From: Dictyostelium firmibasis
Lineage: Eukaryota > Evosea > Eumycetozoa > Dictyosteliales > Dictyosteliaceae
Length of the DNA: 64,000 nt
Reading direction: 5' to 3'
NCBI GenBank assembly: GCA_036169595.1
Contig: CM069765.1
Location: 3,538,501 to 3,602,500, forward strand
Under the pieces are notes generated by a model, which ran no database searches, was not told the origin of the DNA, and saw nothing but the letters and a program-made list of their open reading frames with translations. A program made the translations under genes and the position numbers. Below are positions 1 through 15,466 of this stretch, piece after piece. Every line of letters begins with the position of its first letter. Positions within the stretch are counted from its first letter, which is position 1.

Positions 1-1
1 A

Positions 2-142
2 TCGATAGGTGCAATCGTTGGAATTGTTGTAGGATGTGTTGGTGGTGCAATTTTGATTACAATTGCAATAGTACTCGCAAAGAAATACAAATATCATCTT
101 AGAAACATTAAACCGTTAAAATTGAAGAAAATGAACAATTAA
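2..142 (+). CDS. C-terminal end of a single-pass membrane protein (partial)
   Basis: An open frame enters from the left edge and stops at TAA 140-142, giving 46 residues. It reads as a Gly/Val/Ile-rich transmembrane helix (about residues 2-25, starting IGAIVGIVVG) followed by a short Lys-rich tail ending KKMNN. This is the usual end of Dictyostelium type I surface proteins, with a small basic cytoplasmic tail. The ectodomain lies outside the window, so the family cannot be named. The gene is convergent with rplp1, about 170 bases away. Confidence 0.7.
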   Translation, partial: SIGAIVGIVVGCVGGAILITIAIVLAKKYKYHLRNIKPLKLKKMNN

Positions 143-309
143 ACATGTCCGAAAAAAAACTAATAAAATAAAAATTATTTATCTACAATTCTCTATTAAA
201 AAACTATTTCGATCTTTTTTTGTGATATCTCAATTTTATGAAAAAATAGTAAAACATAAACACTCGCAAATAATTAATTTAGAAAGAATTTATTTAACAA
301 AATTTAAAT

Positions 310-1279
310 TTAATCAAAGAGACCCATACCCATATCGTCGTCGGATTCTTCTTTTTTAACTTCTTTCTTTTCTTCCTTCTTGGCAGCGGCAGCTGGGGCA
401 GCAGCAGCGCTAGTAGCAGCGGCAACTGGGGCAGCAGCGGCACCTGAGGAACCAGCGTTTAATAATAACTCAGAGATATTAGTTTTGGCTAATAAACGAG
501 CATAGAGACCTGGCCAGTGAGAAGCAACTGGGACGTTGGCAGCTTCTAATAAGGTTTTGATTTTATCAGCGGTGATTTCAATACCGTCGTCTTGTAATAA
601 GAGACCAGAGTAGATGCAAGCGAGTTCTATTTGGTTGTAAAAAAAAAAACATGTTAATATCGACTTTATTTTATTTTTCAAAATATATATTCCTTGTACA
701 TAAACTCTTTTCTCCAAACGAAATTAAAAAAAAAAAAAAATCGATAGTTTGTTTCTATTAAATTTTTTGTTTTTTTTTTTTTTAAAAAAAATAAAACCGA
801 TATCGTGGCGAATTTTTTTTTTCTGATCTGTAATGTGGTATTATTTTCAATATTGAAAATAAATGGTGATAATATATTTATTTATATATTTTTTTTTCGC
901 TATAATTTTTTTTTTTTTCGAAAAATATTTTCGTATTATTATTATTGTTGTTATTATTATTATTATTCCTGTAATCTAATCATTTTTATATTATATAGTT
1001 TTAAGTCCTAATTTTCTGTATTCTATATTTTTTTTCTCTAGTTTTTTTTTACTCTTTTTTTTTTTTTATTATATTTTTTTTTTTTTTTATTGTTATTTTT
1101 TTTTTTTTTGTGTGTGTGATCATTTGTGATTTTTTTTTTTTTTTTTATATATCGTAATTTGGAAAAGAGTTTATACAAAAAATATTCTTTATTTATTTAT
1201 TTATTTTTTTTTTATTTGTTTAAAAAAAAAAAAAATTATTATTTGTTTCCAATGTACCTTCAGTTTTGATTTCAGACAT
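310..1279 (-). CDS. rplp1: 60S acidic ribosomal protein P1
   Basis: Two exons, 1279..1258 and 626..310, are joined across a 631-base GTACAT...ATAG intron, giving 112 residues. The seven-residue first exon (MSEIKTE) splices in phase 1 into [14 protein letters not shown], the conserved P1 N-terminus. The rest is a helical domain, an Ala-rich hinge (about residues 68-92), a Lys/Glu run and the stalk C-terminus [11 protein letters not shown], which binds elongation factors and ribosome-inactivating proteins. P1 pairs with P2 on P0 to form the large-subunit stalk. Without splicing the frame runs from inside the intron and gives an artefactual hydrophobic N-terminus, so I chose the spliced start at 1279. 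The intron is long for this organism. Confidence 0.93.
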
Positions 1280-1849
1280 AGTGGAAATATGTATGTGTAT
1301 GAGTTATAACTACCAAAAAAAAAGAAAAAAAATAATGTTCGCGTAAAAAAAATTTTTTTGGCTGAGACGAAAAAAAAATTGAAAAAAAATTTGGAAAAAA
1401 ATTTAAAAATTTTTTGATGATTTAAATAATTGCCCGGTGTGTTAGCAATGCGGCACCAAAACAAAAAAAAAAAAAAATAAAAAAATTATTTTTATTAAAA
1501 AAAAAAAATAATAAAAAAAAAAAGAAAAAAAAAAAAAAAAAAAAAGTATAGTATTATTATTATAAATATTTATATTTATAATGATTATTTAGAATTTTAA
1601 CAGAAAGGGGGATCATAATAATCAATAGTTTAATTATTATTTTTTTATATTTTTTTTTTTTTTTGTTCATTTTTTTTAAAATTAATTTTATTTTTTTTAA
1701 TTTTCATTTTTTTTAATTAAAAAAAAAAAAAAAAAAAAAAAAGCAAAATAATTTGAAAAAATTGAAAAAGATATTTAATAATCGTTTTAGTATTTTGTTT
1801 GTTTTTTTTTTTTTTTCTTTTATTAATATTACAAAAAAAAAAAAAAAAA
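1280..1849. other. Divergent intergenic region, rplp1 / Mpv17-like
   Basis: About 570 bases of A and T runs between two divergent start codons. Apart from homopolymers I see no ORF or RNA gene. It presumably carries both promoters. Confidence 0.5.
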
Positions 1850-2578
1850 ATGAGAAAACTTTGGGGATTGTATTTGGGATTATTAGATAATCATCCTTTA
1901 GTTAGTATGGTTTTTTTTTTTTTTCATTTTTTTTCATTTTTTTTTTTTTTCTTTTTTATTTTATAACAATGAGCCATTTTAGAAAAAAAAATAACTAAAA
2001 AATAATTTTTTTTATAAAAAATTTAAATTATAGCAAAATCATTATCAACTGGTTTTTTAATGGGAACAGGTGATATACTAGCCCAAAAATTTGAACATAA
2101 ATTCAAAGGAACTAATGGAGATGAAAAAGGCGAGTTTAAATTAAACTATAAAAGAGTGATTACTATGTCAACGGTGGGTGTACTTTATTCAGGACCAATG
2201 TTACATTATTGGTATAAATCATTGGATGTTATGATTAAGGGTGAAAGTAAATCAGTAGTTATTAAAAAGATGTTGGTTGATCAATTGGTATTTGCACCAT
2301 TTGCAATTGGTGGTTTCATGACTGTTATGAATTTTATAAATAATTCAGGTGAATTAAAAGATTTAGATAATTTCCCATCATCATTATTTTATGCTGTAAA
2401 AATTAATTGGCTTTTATGGCCAGCTGCTCAAATTGTTAATTTCTCATTAGTACCACCAAATTTACGTGTACTCTATAGTTCTATCATTAGTATTTTTTGG
2501 AGTATGTTTTTATCTCATATTAGTTTTGATAAAGATCATACAACTCGTAATCATAACAAAACTAAAGAAATAAATTAA
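1850..2578 (+). CDS. Mpv17/PMP22 (PXMP2/4) family membrane protein
   Basis: Exons 1850..1904 and 2034..2578 join to 199 residues; intron 1905..2033 begins GTATGG and ends TATAG. The junction restores HPLVTKSLSTGFLMGTGDIL, the family N-terminal pattern. A second signature, NWLLWPAAQIVNFSLVPP, lies near residues 134-151. Length matches the family (about 175-200). Members are four-helix proteins of the mitochondrial inner membrane (Mpv17/Sym1) or peroxisome (PXMP2) and are thought to form small-solute channels; which organelle applies here is not evident. The gene starts right after an 18-A run, typical of translation starts in this genome. Confidence 0.9.
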
Positions 2579-2947
2579 GAAAAAAAAAAAAATTATATCT
2601 TGTCATTTAATAAAATTTTTTTTTTATGGATAGATTTTTTTTTTTTTTTTTATATTTATTGATGATAGTAAAATAAAAGTATATATATAGATAGTACATA
2701 TTATTTGTTTGTTTGTTGTTTGTTGGTTTAAACAAATGTCAAAACAATTCAAAAATAAAAATAATAATTCAATAATTCCGTTTTAATAAATTATATAAAT
2801 TAATAAAAATTTAATTTGAACAGAGTTGAGTTGTGGGATGAGATGTGTAACGTATATGGACAATTGAGATGCTTTTTTTCTTTTTTCCTTTTCCCTTTTT
2901 CATATATGTGAAAAGAGGTTTCGAGGGTTTTTGTATATGTGATTAGA
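2579..2947. other. Convergent 3' intergenic region
   Basis: 369 AT-rich bases between the stops of the Mpv17-like gene and the Sip5-like gene. AATAAA-type hexamers are frequent, but I see no other feature. Confidence 0.5.
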
Positions 2948-5823
<2,876 letters not shown>

Positions 5824-5943
5824 ATATTATAAGATATAATTTATTTGTATAATATATACAGATAGTATATATCTCATACAATATATAAATTACTATTATT
5901 TATTTTATTTATTAATTTATTTAATTTGATATTTGTGATTCTA

Positions 5944-5989
<46 letters not shown>

Positions 5990-6693
5990 CTGACAACTAT
6001 TTTATTTATTTTTCTTTATATTTCAATTTTTAATTTTAACTTATGATTTATCACTATTATTTTATTATTACTATTTTATTACTATTATTTTATTACTATT
6101 ATTTATTATTTATTATTTTATTACTATTATTATTATTTTGTTTAAAAGAGAGAACTCGATTGTTACACATAAAATTAAGAAAAAAAAAAAAAAAAAAAAA
6201 TTAAATTTTTAATTAATTCTTTTTATTTTAATTTTTTTATTTTTTTTTCAAAAAAAAAATTTAATTTTTTTTGTTTTTTTTTATTTTATTTTTTCTCATA
6301 ATTTAACCACCCATGTGCAATTATTAAAGTCTGTTTAATTAAATGACTATTCTATATTTTGATCAAACCTCAAACATTTAATTTTTTTATTATTGTTCTT
6401 TTTTTTTTTATTTTTTATAAAAACAATAAAAAAGCAAATTCGTAAATTAATAAATAAAATCAATTAATTAAAAAAAAATAAAAAAATAAAACAAAAAAAT
6501 AAAAAAAATAAAAAAAAAAAAAAAAAAATTCAAAGAAGATCCGATTGAAATTGGTTCAAAATTATTTTTTATTTTATTTTATTTTTTATTTTTTTTAATT
6601 TTTTTTTTTTTTTCTGAATATCCATCATTTTATTTCAAAGATTTTTTATTTTTTTTTTTTTTTATTTTTTTCCAAAATCCAATCACATAAAGA
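5824..6693. other. Divergent intergenic region, Sip5-like / patatin
   Basis: 870 bases dominated by T and A runs, including a ~40-base T run at 5950-5986 and TATTATTTTATTAC repeats near 6055-6135. I found no ORF with normal codon use. Promoters of the two divergent genes are expected here. Confidence 0.5.
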
Positions 6694-7916
6694 ATGAGTG
6701 AAGATAAAAAAAACATAAGAATTGTTGTGTCATTGGATGGAGGTGGCACAAAAGGTTTATACTCATTAGAGGTATAACTCATTTATATATCTGAGTATTT
6801 GAAAAAAAAAAAAAATAAAAAAAAAAAAAAAAATGAAAACATATTCTTATATTTTCATTATTTTTATTTATTGTTTATAAGATATTAGAGCATTTAGCTA
6901 AATTAATAGGTTGTGATTTTACAGAATATGTAGATTTATTTGGAGGTACAAGTACTGGAGGTATTTTATCAATTGCAAAGAGTAGACAAATTTCAAATGA
7001 GGAGTTATTGAAATTATATGAAGGAGAGGAATCTAAGAAAATTTTTGGTGGTCTTTGGGATGAATTCAAAGGTGTTTTATCAAGAGGTGAAATGTTCAAT
7101 TCAGAAGAGCTCATCAAAATTGTAAATCAATGGTTTTCAACACCAGATGGAGCTAGCGATTCATCTCAAAAGAATTTCTTTGTGGTATCATTAACAAAGA
7201 CTGGTGAAAATAAAGAAATTTTAACACCAGTAATCATTTCAAACTACCAATTAGAAGAGACAAAAGAAGGACCTGAAGACGTTATTAGAGGAGAAGTTAT
7301 TAAAAGACTTTATACCATTGGCGAGAAACCACTATCACTCGCTGATGCCGTTAGAGCCACATCAAGTATTCCAGCTGCCTTTCAAAAACATAAGCAAGAT
7401 GATATCGAATATTTAGATGGTGGTTTCAAATATAATAATCCCGTTGAGATTGCATATCACGAAGCAAAGATACTTTATCCAAAAGATTATATTGTAATTA
7501 TTTCAATTGGATGCACCGATAAAGATGTAGAGGGTTTAACAGAGAAAAACAAGGAGGTGAATGATCGTTTACAAAACTTTTTAGATGATTATGAAGATGG
7601 AGTTACTACTAAAAAGGTTCTATTTAAGGGAAGTTGGATAAAAGACCTTAGAGAGTGTATGAAATTATTTAAACAATCAAAATCTTCACAACAACTCTAC
7701 CTCGAAGCAATGGAAATTATTAAAGACGATCAAAATGCTTTCGTTTTAAGATTTGATTCAGCCAAAACTCACTCACTCCTTAGCTTTAGTGACACTTCAA
7801 AAAAATTTTTTAATGAGTTAAGAGAATGTTCAACTAATTTATCAAAAGATAAGGAATTCACAAGAACATCATCTTTCCTTAAAAAAATTATTGAATTGAA
7901 AAACCAAAAAGAATAA
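6694..7916 (+). CDS. Patatin-like phospholipase
   Basis: Exons 6694..6771 and 6882..7916 join in phase 0 to 370 residues. The oxyanion loop DGGGTKG is at 15-21, the nucleophile elbow G-T-S-T-G has Ser50, and the Asp of the Ser-Asp dyad is Asp205 in the DGG motif. The catalytic set of a patatin lipid acyl hydrolase is therefore complete. Between them, a DAVRATSSIPAAF segment matches the conserved family helix. There is no signal peptide, so a cytosolic or peripheral membrane role is likely. Substrate (phospholipid, neutral lipid or glycolipid) cannot be told from sequence. Codon use is normal for the host. Confidence 0.93.
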
Positions 7917-8421
7917 AAACAAAACCGACAAAAAAGTTTAATTGTAATAAAATCATTTTTTTTAAATAAAAAAGTTTCTCGTTGTAAAAATTAAAAAACA
8001 CACTAAATTAAACACTTTTTTTTTTTTTAAAAAAAAACAAAAAATTATTATAAAAAAGAAAATTCTTATTCCAAATCTTATTTATTTATTAACCATAGAA
8101 TTCATATGTAAACTCTTTTTATGATTTGAAATTTTTTTTTTTAAAAATATCTGGATTTTTTTTTAGTAATTTTCTTTTTTTTTTTTTTAAAATTTAAAAA
8201 TTTTATTCAGAATCCTTCTTTCCAACATCATCTCTTCCACAGGGAATAGAATATCTATTTTTTTTTCTTTTTTAAAATTTTTTTTTTTATATTTATAATT
8301 AAAATTCTCTTTTTAAATGGAACGACAATAAAAAAAATATAAATCTTATTTTTTTATATTCTAATTTTTATATTTTTTAATAAAAAGATAAATATTTATC
8401 ATAAATAATTTAAATAAAAAA
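7917..8421. other. Intergenic region with a short minus-strand coding-like fragment
   Basis: 505 AT-rich bases between two plus-strand genes. The only non-homopolymer stretch is about 8203-8254, described separately. Confidence 0.45.
8203..8254 (-). pseudogene. Isolated coding-like fragment (possible terminal exon relic)
   Basis: On the minus strand a TAG acceptor at 8257-8255 is followed by a 16-codon frame ending in TAA (YSIPCGRDDVGKKDSE). Its composition is protein-like and less AT-rich than its surroundings. No upstream exon is visible, because the next 170 bases on that strand are A/T runs followed by the secreted gene on the other strand. It may be a relic exon or chance. Confidence 0.25.
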
Positions 8422-8962
8422 ATGTTATTAAAATTGATTTTAATTTTTTGCTTATTAATATCATTATCATTGGTAAGTACTATTACTGTAATATTAATTT
8501 ATTTTTATATTAACTTTTTAAAACTTTTAATTTAAGGCCATAAATGTAGAGGTTGAATCATATACCTATTCAAAAGATGCAGGAATGCCTGATAAATTTG
8601 AACATCACTCATCAACTACTACTACTACTAGCGGTAGTGGTAGTGGTAGCGGTAGTGGTGGTAGTAATACAAGTGGTGGTTATAGTGGTGGTAGTGGTGA
8701 CGGTGGTAGTGGTGGTAGCGATTCAAGTGGCGGTACATCCAGTTGCAGTGACTCACCAGGAACTGGATATGATGGTAGTTTAAGTGATGGAGTAACATAT
8801 AAATCCTCAGAGTTAAAAGAAAACGTTCAAGAGACAGGATGTTATAGTACTGGTGTTACTGCCACAGGATCCGGCAGAACAACAACAATTGTTGACGGAG
8901 TCACTTATAAAGCCAATAATATTTTACAAACAAAAACTTCTTCAACAACATATTATTATTAA
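8422..8962 (+). CDS. Small secreted Ser/Gly-rich protein
   Basis: Exons 8422..8472 and 8537..8962 (donor GTAAGT, acceptor TTTAAG) give 158 residues. Exon 1 encodes nearly the whole signal peptide, MLLKLILIFCLLISLSL, so the intron sits near the expected cleavage point. The mature part has a Thr run, a Ser-Gly/Gly-Gly-Ser linker (about 45-85) and a C-terminal part in which DGVTYK occurs twice (near 104 and 134), separated by a Cys-containing spacer. I recognise no family. An extracellular matrix or sheath-type role is only a guess from composition. Confidence 0.8.
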
Positions 8963-9162
8963 ATAATACTGAAGTGCTATTAGAAAAAAAAAATTATCTT
9001 GGTTTGTCTGCGAATAAAAAGATTTTTGGTGTTATATCAAACAAAGAAACTTTTTATTTTATTGTTTTTTCTTTTTTATTTTTCTCTATCCCACAAGCGA
9101 ATATAAAAAAATTGAATCACTAAAATATAATAAAAAATAATTAGGGCAGTTATTTTAAATAT

Positions 9163-12100
9163 TTATTTTCTTTTTTTTGTGGTTGTTGTTGGGGTGGATT
9201 TTGAGTTGGAGGTTTTTCCTCTTTTTTTAACTTGCACAATTTCTTCTTCCTCTTGTTCTAGTTCGATTGGCTGTTGTCTTCTACTTCTTGTAGTGGTCGT
9301 TGTAGATGATGAAGGTTTTCTTGTTCTTTTAGGTAATATTACTTCTTTCTCCTCTTTTTCATTTTCCGATTGGTTTTGTGGTTTATTATTTACAGTTGTT
9401 TCTTTTGATAAGGTTTGGGTTCTGGTTGATATTTTCGATGTTTGTGGCTTTCTACCTCTTTTTTTTTGTACAGTTTCTTCTTCCTCCTCTTCAACTTCGG
9501 CTTTTTCTTCGCCTTTTTGTTCTTCTTTATGTTCTTCTTCATGTTCTTCTTCCTCAGCGTCCTTCATTTTTTTGTCATCATCATTTCCAAAACTTATATT
9601 CCATTTTTGGATGGTTGGAGGTTTATCAGGGTTTGGAAGTACAATATCGGCACCCAAAGAGTTTTTAACTTCCATTGGGATTCTAATAGGAAGTGATGAT
9701 GGAATAGTTGTGAATTTTGGTGGTGGAATTGGTTGCTGATCTTCAGTATCATTGAATCTAACTGATGGTGTTGAATTATTTGATTTATAGGCTGATGAAG
9801 GAATTCCACCAATGCTATGTCTCATTGCTGATCTTATTGGCGTTCTATTAGCAAATGGAGTGGTACTTCCACCTAAGTTTGAACCAAATAAATTATTACT
9901 GCCTTGTTTAAATGGGGTGGATTGTTGTTCTGTTGAATTGGCTGTTGTTGTTGTTGTTGTTGTTGTTGGTGAAGGTTTCATTGGAGTTACTGAAAGTCTA
10001 CCTAATGGTTGATTAAATGGTTTCAATGTTGGAGTTGTTGTGGCTATTGATAGACGTCTATTTGAGCCTGGTGGTTTTGGAGTACGAACTTGTGGTACCA
10101 AGAAATTGGACATATCAGGTTTAGTTGGAGTACCAATTGGACCACCTGATCCAACTGAGGGAGAACCATTTATGTTTACGCCACCAAGACTACGACGTTT
10201 CATTGGTGTTTGACCCATTTGTAACGATGATGGATTTTGTTTCATTGGTGATTGAACTTGTTTCTTGTTTAAGTTTTTAATATCGTATTCAATTTCCTTC
10301 TCCAGTTGTCTGTTGGCACCAAGGAATTCAGATAATTCCTTTTTGTAATCCTTAAATAACTCTCTAAAGAAGGCAACTACCAAACGAGTTAAATTGGATC
10401 TCTTTTTCTCAAACAATGTTTTAAGTTCAACTAAAATTGGAATGATACTCTCAATGATTGCTTTCTTTTGAACGAGTGTTAAAAATTTACCTTTTGCCTC
10501 TTCGGATTGCACTTGTTTCTCTGACATTTCTTCACCATCAGCATTTTCAATTGTAGATTTTAATGCATTGATCGATTGAAGTTTAATCTCTTTCGATGCT
10601 AGGATCGAGAGGGTATCATAGATTACACCATGACATTGTTCGATATCAAATCTTTCCTCAGAGACCTCTAATAAAATATCTTTTACCAACCTATTCATTG
10701 TAAGGAATCTATGTTCATCCTTCATGTTTGTAAGGAAAGTGACATAGATAGACATTCTCTTTTCAAAATTCTCTTGACCATGGTGTGAAAATTGAACTGC
10801 ATTGACATTGGCAGCGTTACGAATGTTTGCCAATGAAAATGTTGGGTTCGCTGATATTTGGTTATAGTTAGGATGAGCTTTACAATTATTCAATACAAAT
10901 ATAGTCTCGATGAAATGAGTGAAGAATACATTTCCATGATGATCTTTGGCTGTATTTGCGTTTCCACCACTAGCACCTCCAGGTCCACCTTGAATTGTAC
11001 CATATTTAATTTGTAATACATTCATTAAACAATAGTTGGCAAATTGTTTAACGATTGGTGATGGATCAACTAGTGCCTCTACAAAACGAAAGAATAAAGA
11101 ACCTCTCCATTTTACATAATCCTCTTGAAGTAAACGTGTTAATAAAACCAAAGTTTGTCTTCTAACCAATTCACTTGGGTCTCTTAAACACATTGCAATA
11201 TTTGGAATGTAATTGTCGACCAATTGGGTGTATCTAATGCAAAGATCACACATTACCACCATAACATTGTTTCTAATGATAGGGGATTCGGATATCTCGA
11301 GTTCCTTTGCAAAGGTTGCAATACATTTCTTTGCCATTTTATCATCACCCAAACATAGTTTACCCAAAGTAATGAATGCATGAGCACGAATTGATGTTGG
11401 AATTAATTCACCTTCATCACCCATTAATCTTGGTGCAATCAATGCCTGTACAACGATTCTTAATCTACCAGGTATGATTGCTTGTGGTATTTGAATGATT
11501 TCACCAATCGTAAATAAGTATAAGGCGATTTTGTCTTCATGTTGTTGTTGTTGTTGTTTTTCACCTTTATCAACACTACTACTATTAACATTTCCATTAT
11601 CATTCTCATCGTTGGTGGTTGGTTTCATTAATGTAGTTATTAATAAGTTTGGAAGTGCGTACTTTGATAACCTTTCATCACAAATCTTTAAAATATTATT
11701 TGTCCAATCAGCAATAACACTATTAACCTTTGATGAGCCATCAACCTTACAAATTCTATTTGTTAGTTTTACTAAAATGATAATGAATAGTTGGGTAATG
11801 GTTGGATCATATGAAAATTTAATAACCATTGAATAGATTTCATTGAATAATGCATTCGATTTATCCAATGGTAAGATACTAGTACATAGGGTTTCGATAA
11901 CTGTTAAAACTGAACATAACAATGATACCTTTTCGGTATGTTCTTCATTGGATAATGAAGGATCCTCAACCTGTCCCTTTAATCTATTCCAAGCACCAAT
12001 TACCAATGCTTGATCTAATTTATCTGGACAACAATATGAAATCTCCGAAAATAACGTCCAACCACCTGAAATATTCTCATCCTTTGATGCTTTAATAATC

Positions 12101-14621
12101 GATTGAACACTCTTTATCAATTGTGGTGTTATCATCTTTCTTGATGACATTAATCCACAAATCTTGTGTAAATATGGTTTCATTTCGATTGATATATCAT
12201 TTAATAATTTCCAAATAAAAGTATTGCTATAATAAAATAATAACAAAAGTAGAGTAAATTAATAAAATAATTGGTTATTGTGTTTTGTTTTGATTTGTAT
12301 TTTTTACTTACTTTTCAGGATTTAAAATTGAACCAAATAAAATTTCATTAATTGAATCTAAAGATTTATCCATTATAGTTTGTTCTCTATCAGTGATTAA
12401 AGGAATTACAGCTTTTCTCCAAGTGTCGATGATTGCCATATCATTTGGATATGATTTTAATAATAGAGTGAGAGTTGATATAACTTGTTTACGCACTAAT
12501 GGTGATGAATCATTTGTTTTCTTTAATAAAATATTTAAAATTGGTTTTGTGGCACCATTTTGTAATGATATAACTTCTAATACTTGTAATGCTGATTTTC
12601 TAACTGCACTTTTTTCATCCTCTGATCTCTTTGAAAGGAATGATAATAATGATGGTTTCTTTTTTCCATTGTCATTATTAATAGCATTTACATTTGATTG
12701 TTTTTCATCTTCATCATCAGAATCTACCATTTTTTTGTCACTATTATAGTCTTCATTTTTATTTTCATAATGATCAAGATCAAATACATTTTTTAAGTGA
12801 TGTTTAATTAAATCTAAGGTATCATTATTTTCGAATAACATTGAAAGACAAGAAAGTGCCTTTGAACGTACTACCGATACTTTATCAGAGGATCTATTTA
12901 CAAGAATACCCAAAAGTTGTTGAATCAATAACTCTTCCTCAACTTGGAAATTCTCTTTAATAGATTTGAAATTTTGTAATAGTGAAAGTGATACTTCGAC
13001 TGAAAATGATCTAAAATGACTCTAAATTATATAGATAAAATGTATAGTGAATTTGTTTATTAATATCAAATAAGTAAAAATTAAAAAGGGTAATTAATAT
13101 TAAAAAAGTAACATTAAAACTTACTTTTGAATTTTTAGAATAAGTTATAAAGAAATTATTTATAAATCTTTGATGAGAAGAAAGGTTTGAAAATATTTTA
13201 GTGATTGAATCAACTGTATGGTTTCTATATTCTGAACGATCCATTACTCTCATACAAATATGTTGAATTAAAATATGAATTTGTTCGTGAGTATTTGGGT
13301 TTGGTAACAAAGTATCATGTATAAAATCCAAAACAAAGTCACGATCTAAAATCAATTGCTTTGAGACTGTTGGTGGTATGATTTTACCTGGATTTAAGGT
13401 GAGGGTGTTGATGAACTCTTTCAATATGATTGGTAATACAATTTGTAATGGGCCATGTCTATTCTCTTGTGTTAAATTAACCAATACCTTGAAAGATAAA
13501 TCAATTACATTCTTTTCATCATGATCCAATTGATTGTTAGCCCTTTGGCCTTTGGATTTAACCTTTTTAAAATTTTGACTACGTGCAAGATTTGCAATCG
13601 ACTCGATTGAATTGGTTAATGGTTCACTAAATGATGCCAATGAAAATCTATAAAACAACCAATTCATATCCTCTAATAATATACAAACTTTTTTTAACCA
13701 AATTTTTTGATTCAACTCTTTGCTACCATTATTTTCACTATTTTCACCATTATCTTCATCATTAGCATCGTCATCTTGCTCCTCATCTTCATTTTCTTCG
13801 CCTTGTGATTGTGATTGTGATTGTGATTGTGATGATGATTTAGATGAATCTTTTTTATTATTAGAGAATGGAGTCTTTACTTCTGGTTTTTTTACTGAAA
13901 ATAATTTCATAACTGATCTGAAAATGAATGGATGAAATGATTTTCTAACCAATACAATCATACGAGAATAAATAGATGCAGCATTAAATTTAACCTCTTG
14001 ATTCTTTATAGCGGTACTTGTGATTAGCCAATATAATAATGCCGATAAATTTTGAACTGATATTTCATTCAATTCTAAAAACTCAATAAATTGATTAGAT
14101 GTTTGTTCTGGTTCATTTTGTAATTGGATATCTTCTTCCATTTTTTCGATTTTTTCTTCCTCTTCTTTATCTTCTTCTTCTTCCTCTTCTTTATCTTTTT
14201 CTTCCTCATCATCTTCTTCTTCATCACTTTCATTTTTTTTCTTTTTTGATGATCTCTTTTTATTTTTGTTCTTATTATTTACATTTTGTTTCTTTTTTGA
14301 TTGTTTTTTTTGTTTTGATGATTTTGAAGGTTGTTGTGATGAATAGCTTATAGTAGAGATGTCCAATTCTGGTATACTATCTGATATAATTCTTAAATAC
14401 TTTAAAACTGATTCCAATTGTTCATTCTTAATACTATTTGCAATATGATTTGCGATTTCCTTTCCGTCTCTTGGTAACTCATCGCCTCTCCATATTGAAT
14501 TCAATGTTTCTTGAGGTATTTTGTCGATTCCAAAATCTAATATATTATCAAATCCATTATTATTCTTTAATTGTCTACCACTTCCACTGTAATCCTCATC
14601 ACTACGACTCTTTTTAACCAT
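9163..14621 (-). CDS. ncapd3: Condensin-2 complex subunit D3 (CAP-D3, HEAT-repeat)
   Basis: Three exons, 14621..13125, 13021..12312 and 12226..9163, join to 1756 residues (junctions phase 0 and phase 2). HEAT-like helices fill most of the protein. The CAP-D3 signature is in exon 3: a stretch with VRRQTLVLLTRLLQEDYVKW, then RGSLFFRFVEALVD. The N-terminal third carries a Lys/Glu acidic-basic low-complexity insert (about residues 105-165). The C-terminal ~300 residues are Thr/Pro and Lys-rich, with many TP/SP sites as expected of a mitotic CDK target. D3 is the non-SMC HEAT subunit of condensin II, acting in chromosome compaction. It is somewhat longer than human NCAPD3 (about 1500) because of the low-complexity inserts. 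The symbol is by orthology. Confidence 0.88.
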
Positions 14622-15432
14622 TATTTTTATTAATTATAAGTATACTATATAGATAAACTTAATTATATATATTTTTTCATATGTACACATATAAAGACTA
14701 TGAATATATAAAAAAAAAAAAAAAAAAAAAAATTAAGAAAATAATTAAAAAATAAAAAAAAAAAAAAATAATTTGTTTTTAAAGGCGCTGGGAAAAAAAA
14801 GTTGTGTAAAATAAAATTGGCGGGAAAAAAAAAATATTTTGAAAAATCCTTTCTCAGTAATTATGCATTTATTTTTAATAATTTCAATGAACACATATTC
14901 TTCTATAATTGGTTTTATTTATATTTAAAAAACTATTTTATTAAAAAGTAAAAACTTCTATATTATTAATTTCATATAATATTAAAATAAGGTGGTATAG
15001 AAATCACCATATCCTATTTAAAATAGCTCTAAGATATTTAGGGATTAATTTATTGGTTTTATTTAAAACCAAAAAATAAAATAAAAAATAATTTCAGATA
15101 ATTTCAAAAAATCCTCTTTTATGTGGCTTTCATTTTTCCAATAAAAAATAAAAAACTAATTAAAAAAAATTAATAAATAGCATATCGTTTGTGTTCGAAA
15201 TTAGTAAAAATTTTTTTTTTTTCCAAAACTCTTAATTTTTTTTTTTTTTTTTTAAATGTTTTATATTTTTTTTTTTATTTGAAAAATAATAATAATAATA
15301 AAAAATATCAAAAATCAAAAATCAAAAATAAATTAATAAATTTATATATAAAATCAGATAGATATACAATTTTGAATATTTGTATATAAATATAGATACA
15401 CCCAACACCCTCCATCAATTTTTTTAATTTTT

Positions 15433-15466
<34 letters not shown>

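Noticed and set aside
1201-1464. Minus-strand 87-aa frame over the rplp1 first exon
   Set aside because: It reads through A/T homopolymer in another frame. The true content is the seven-residue first exon of rplp1.
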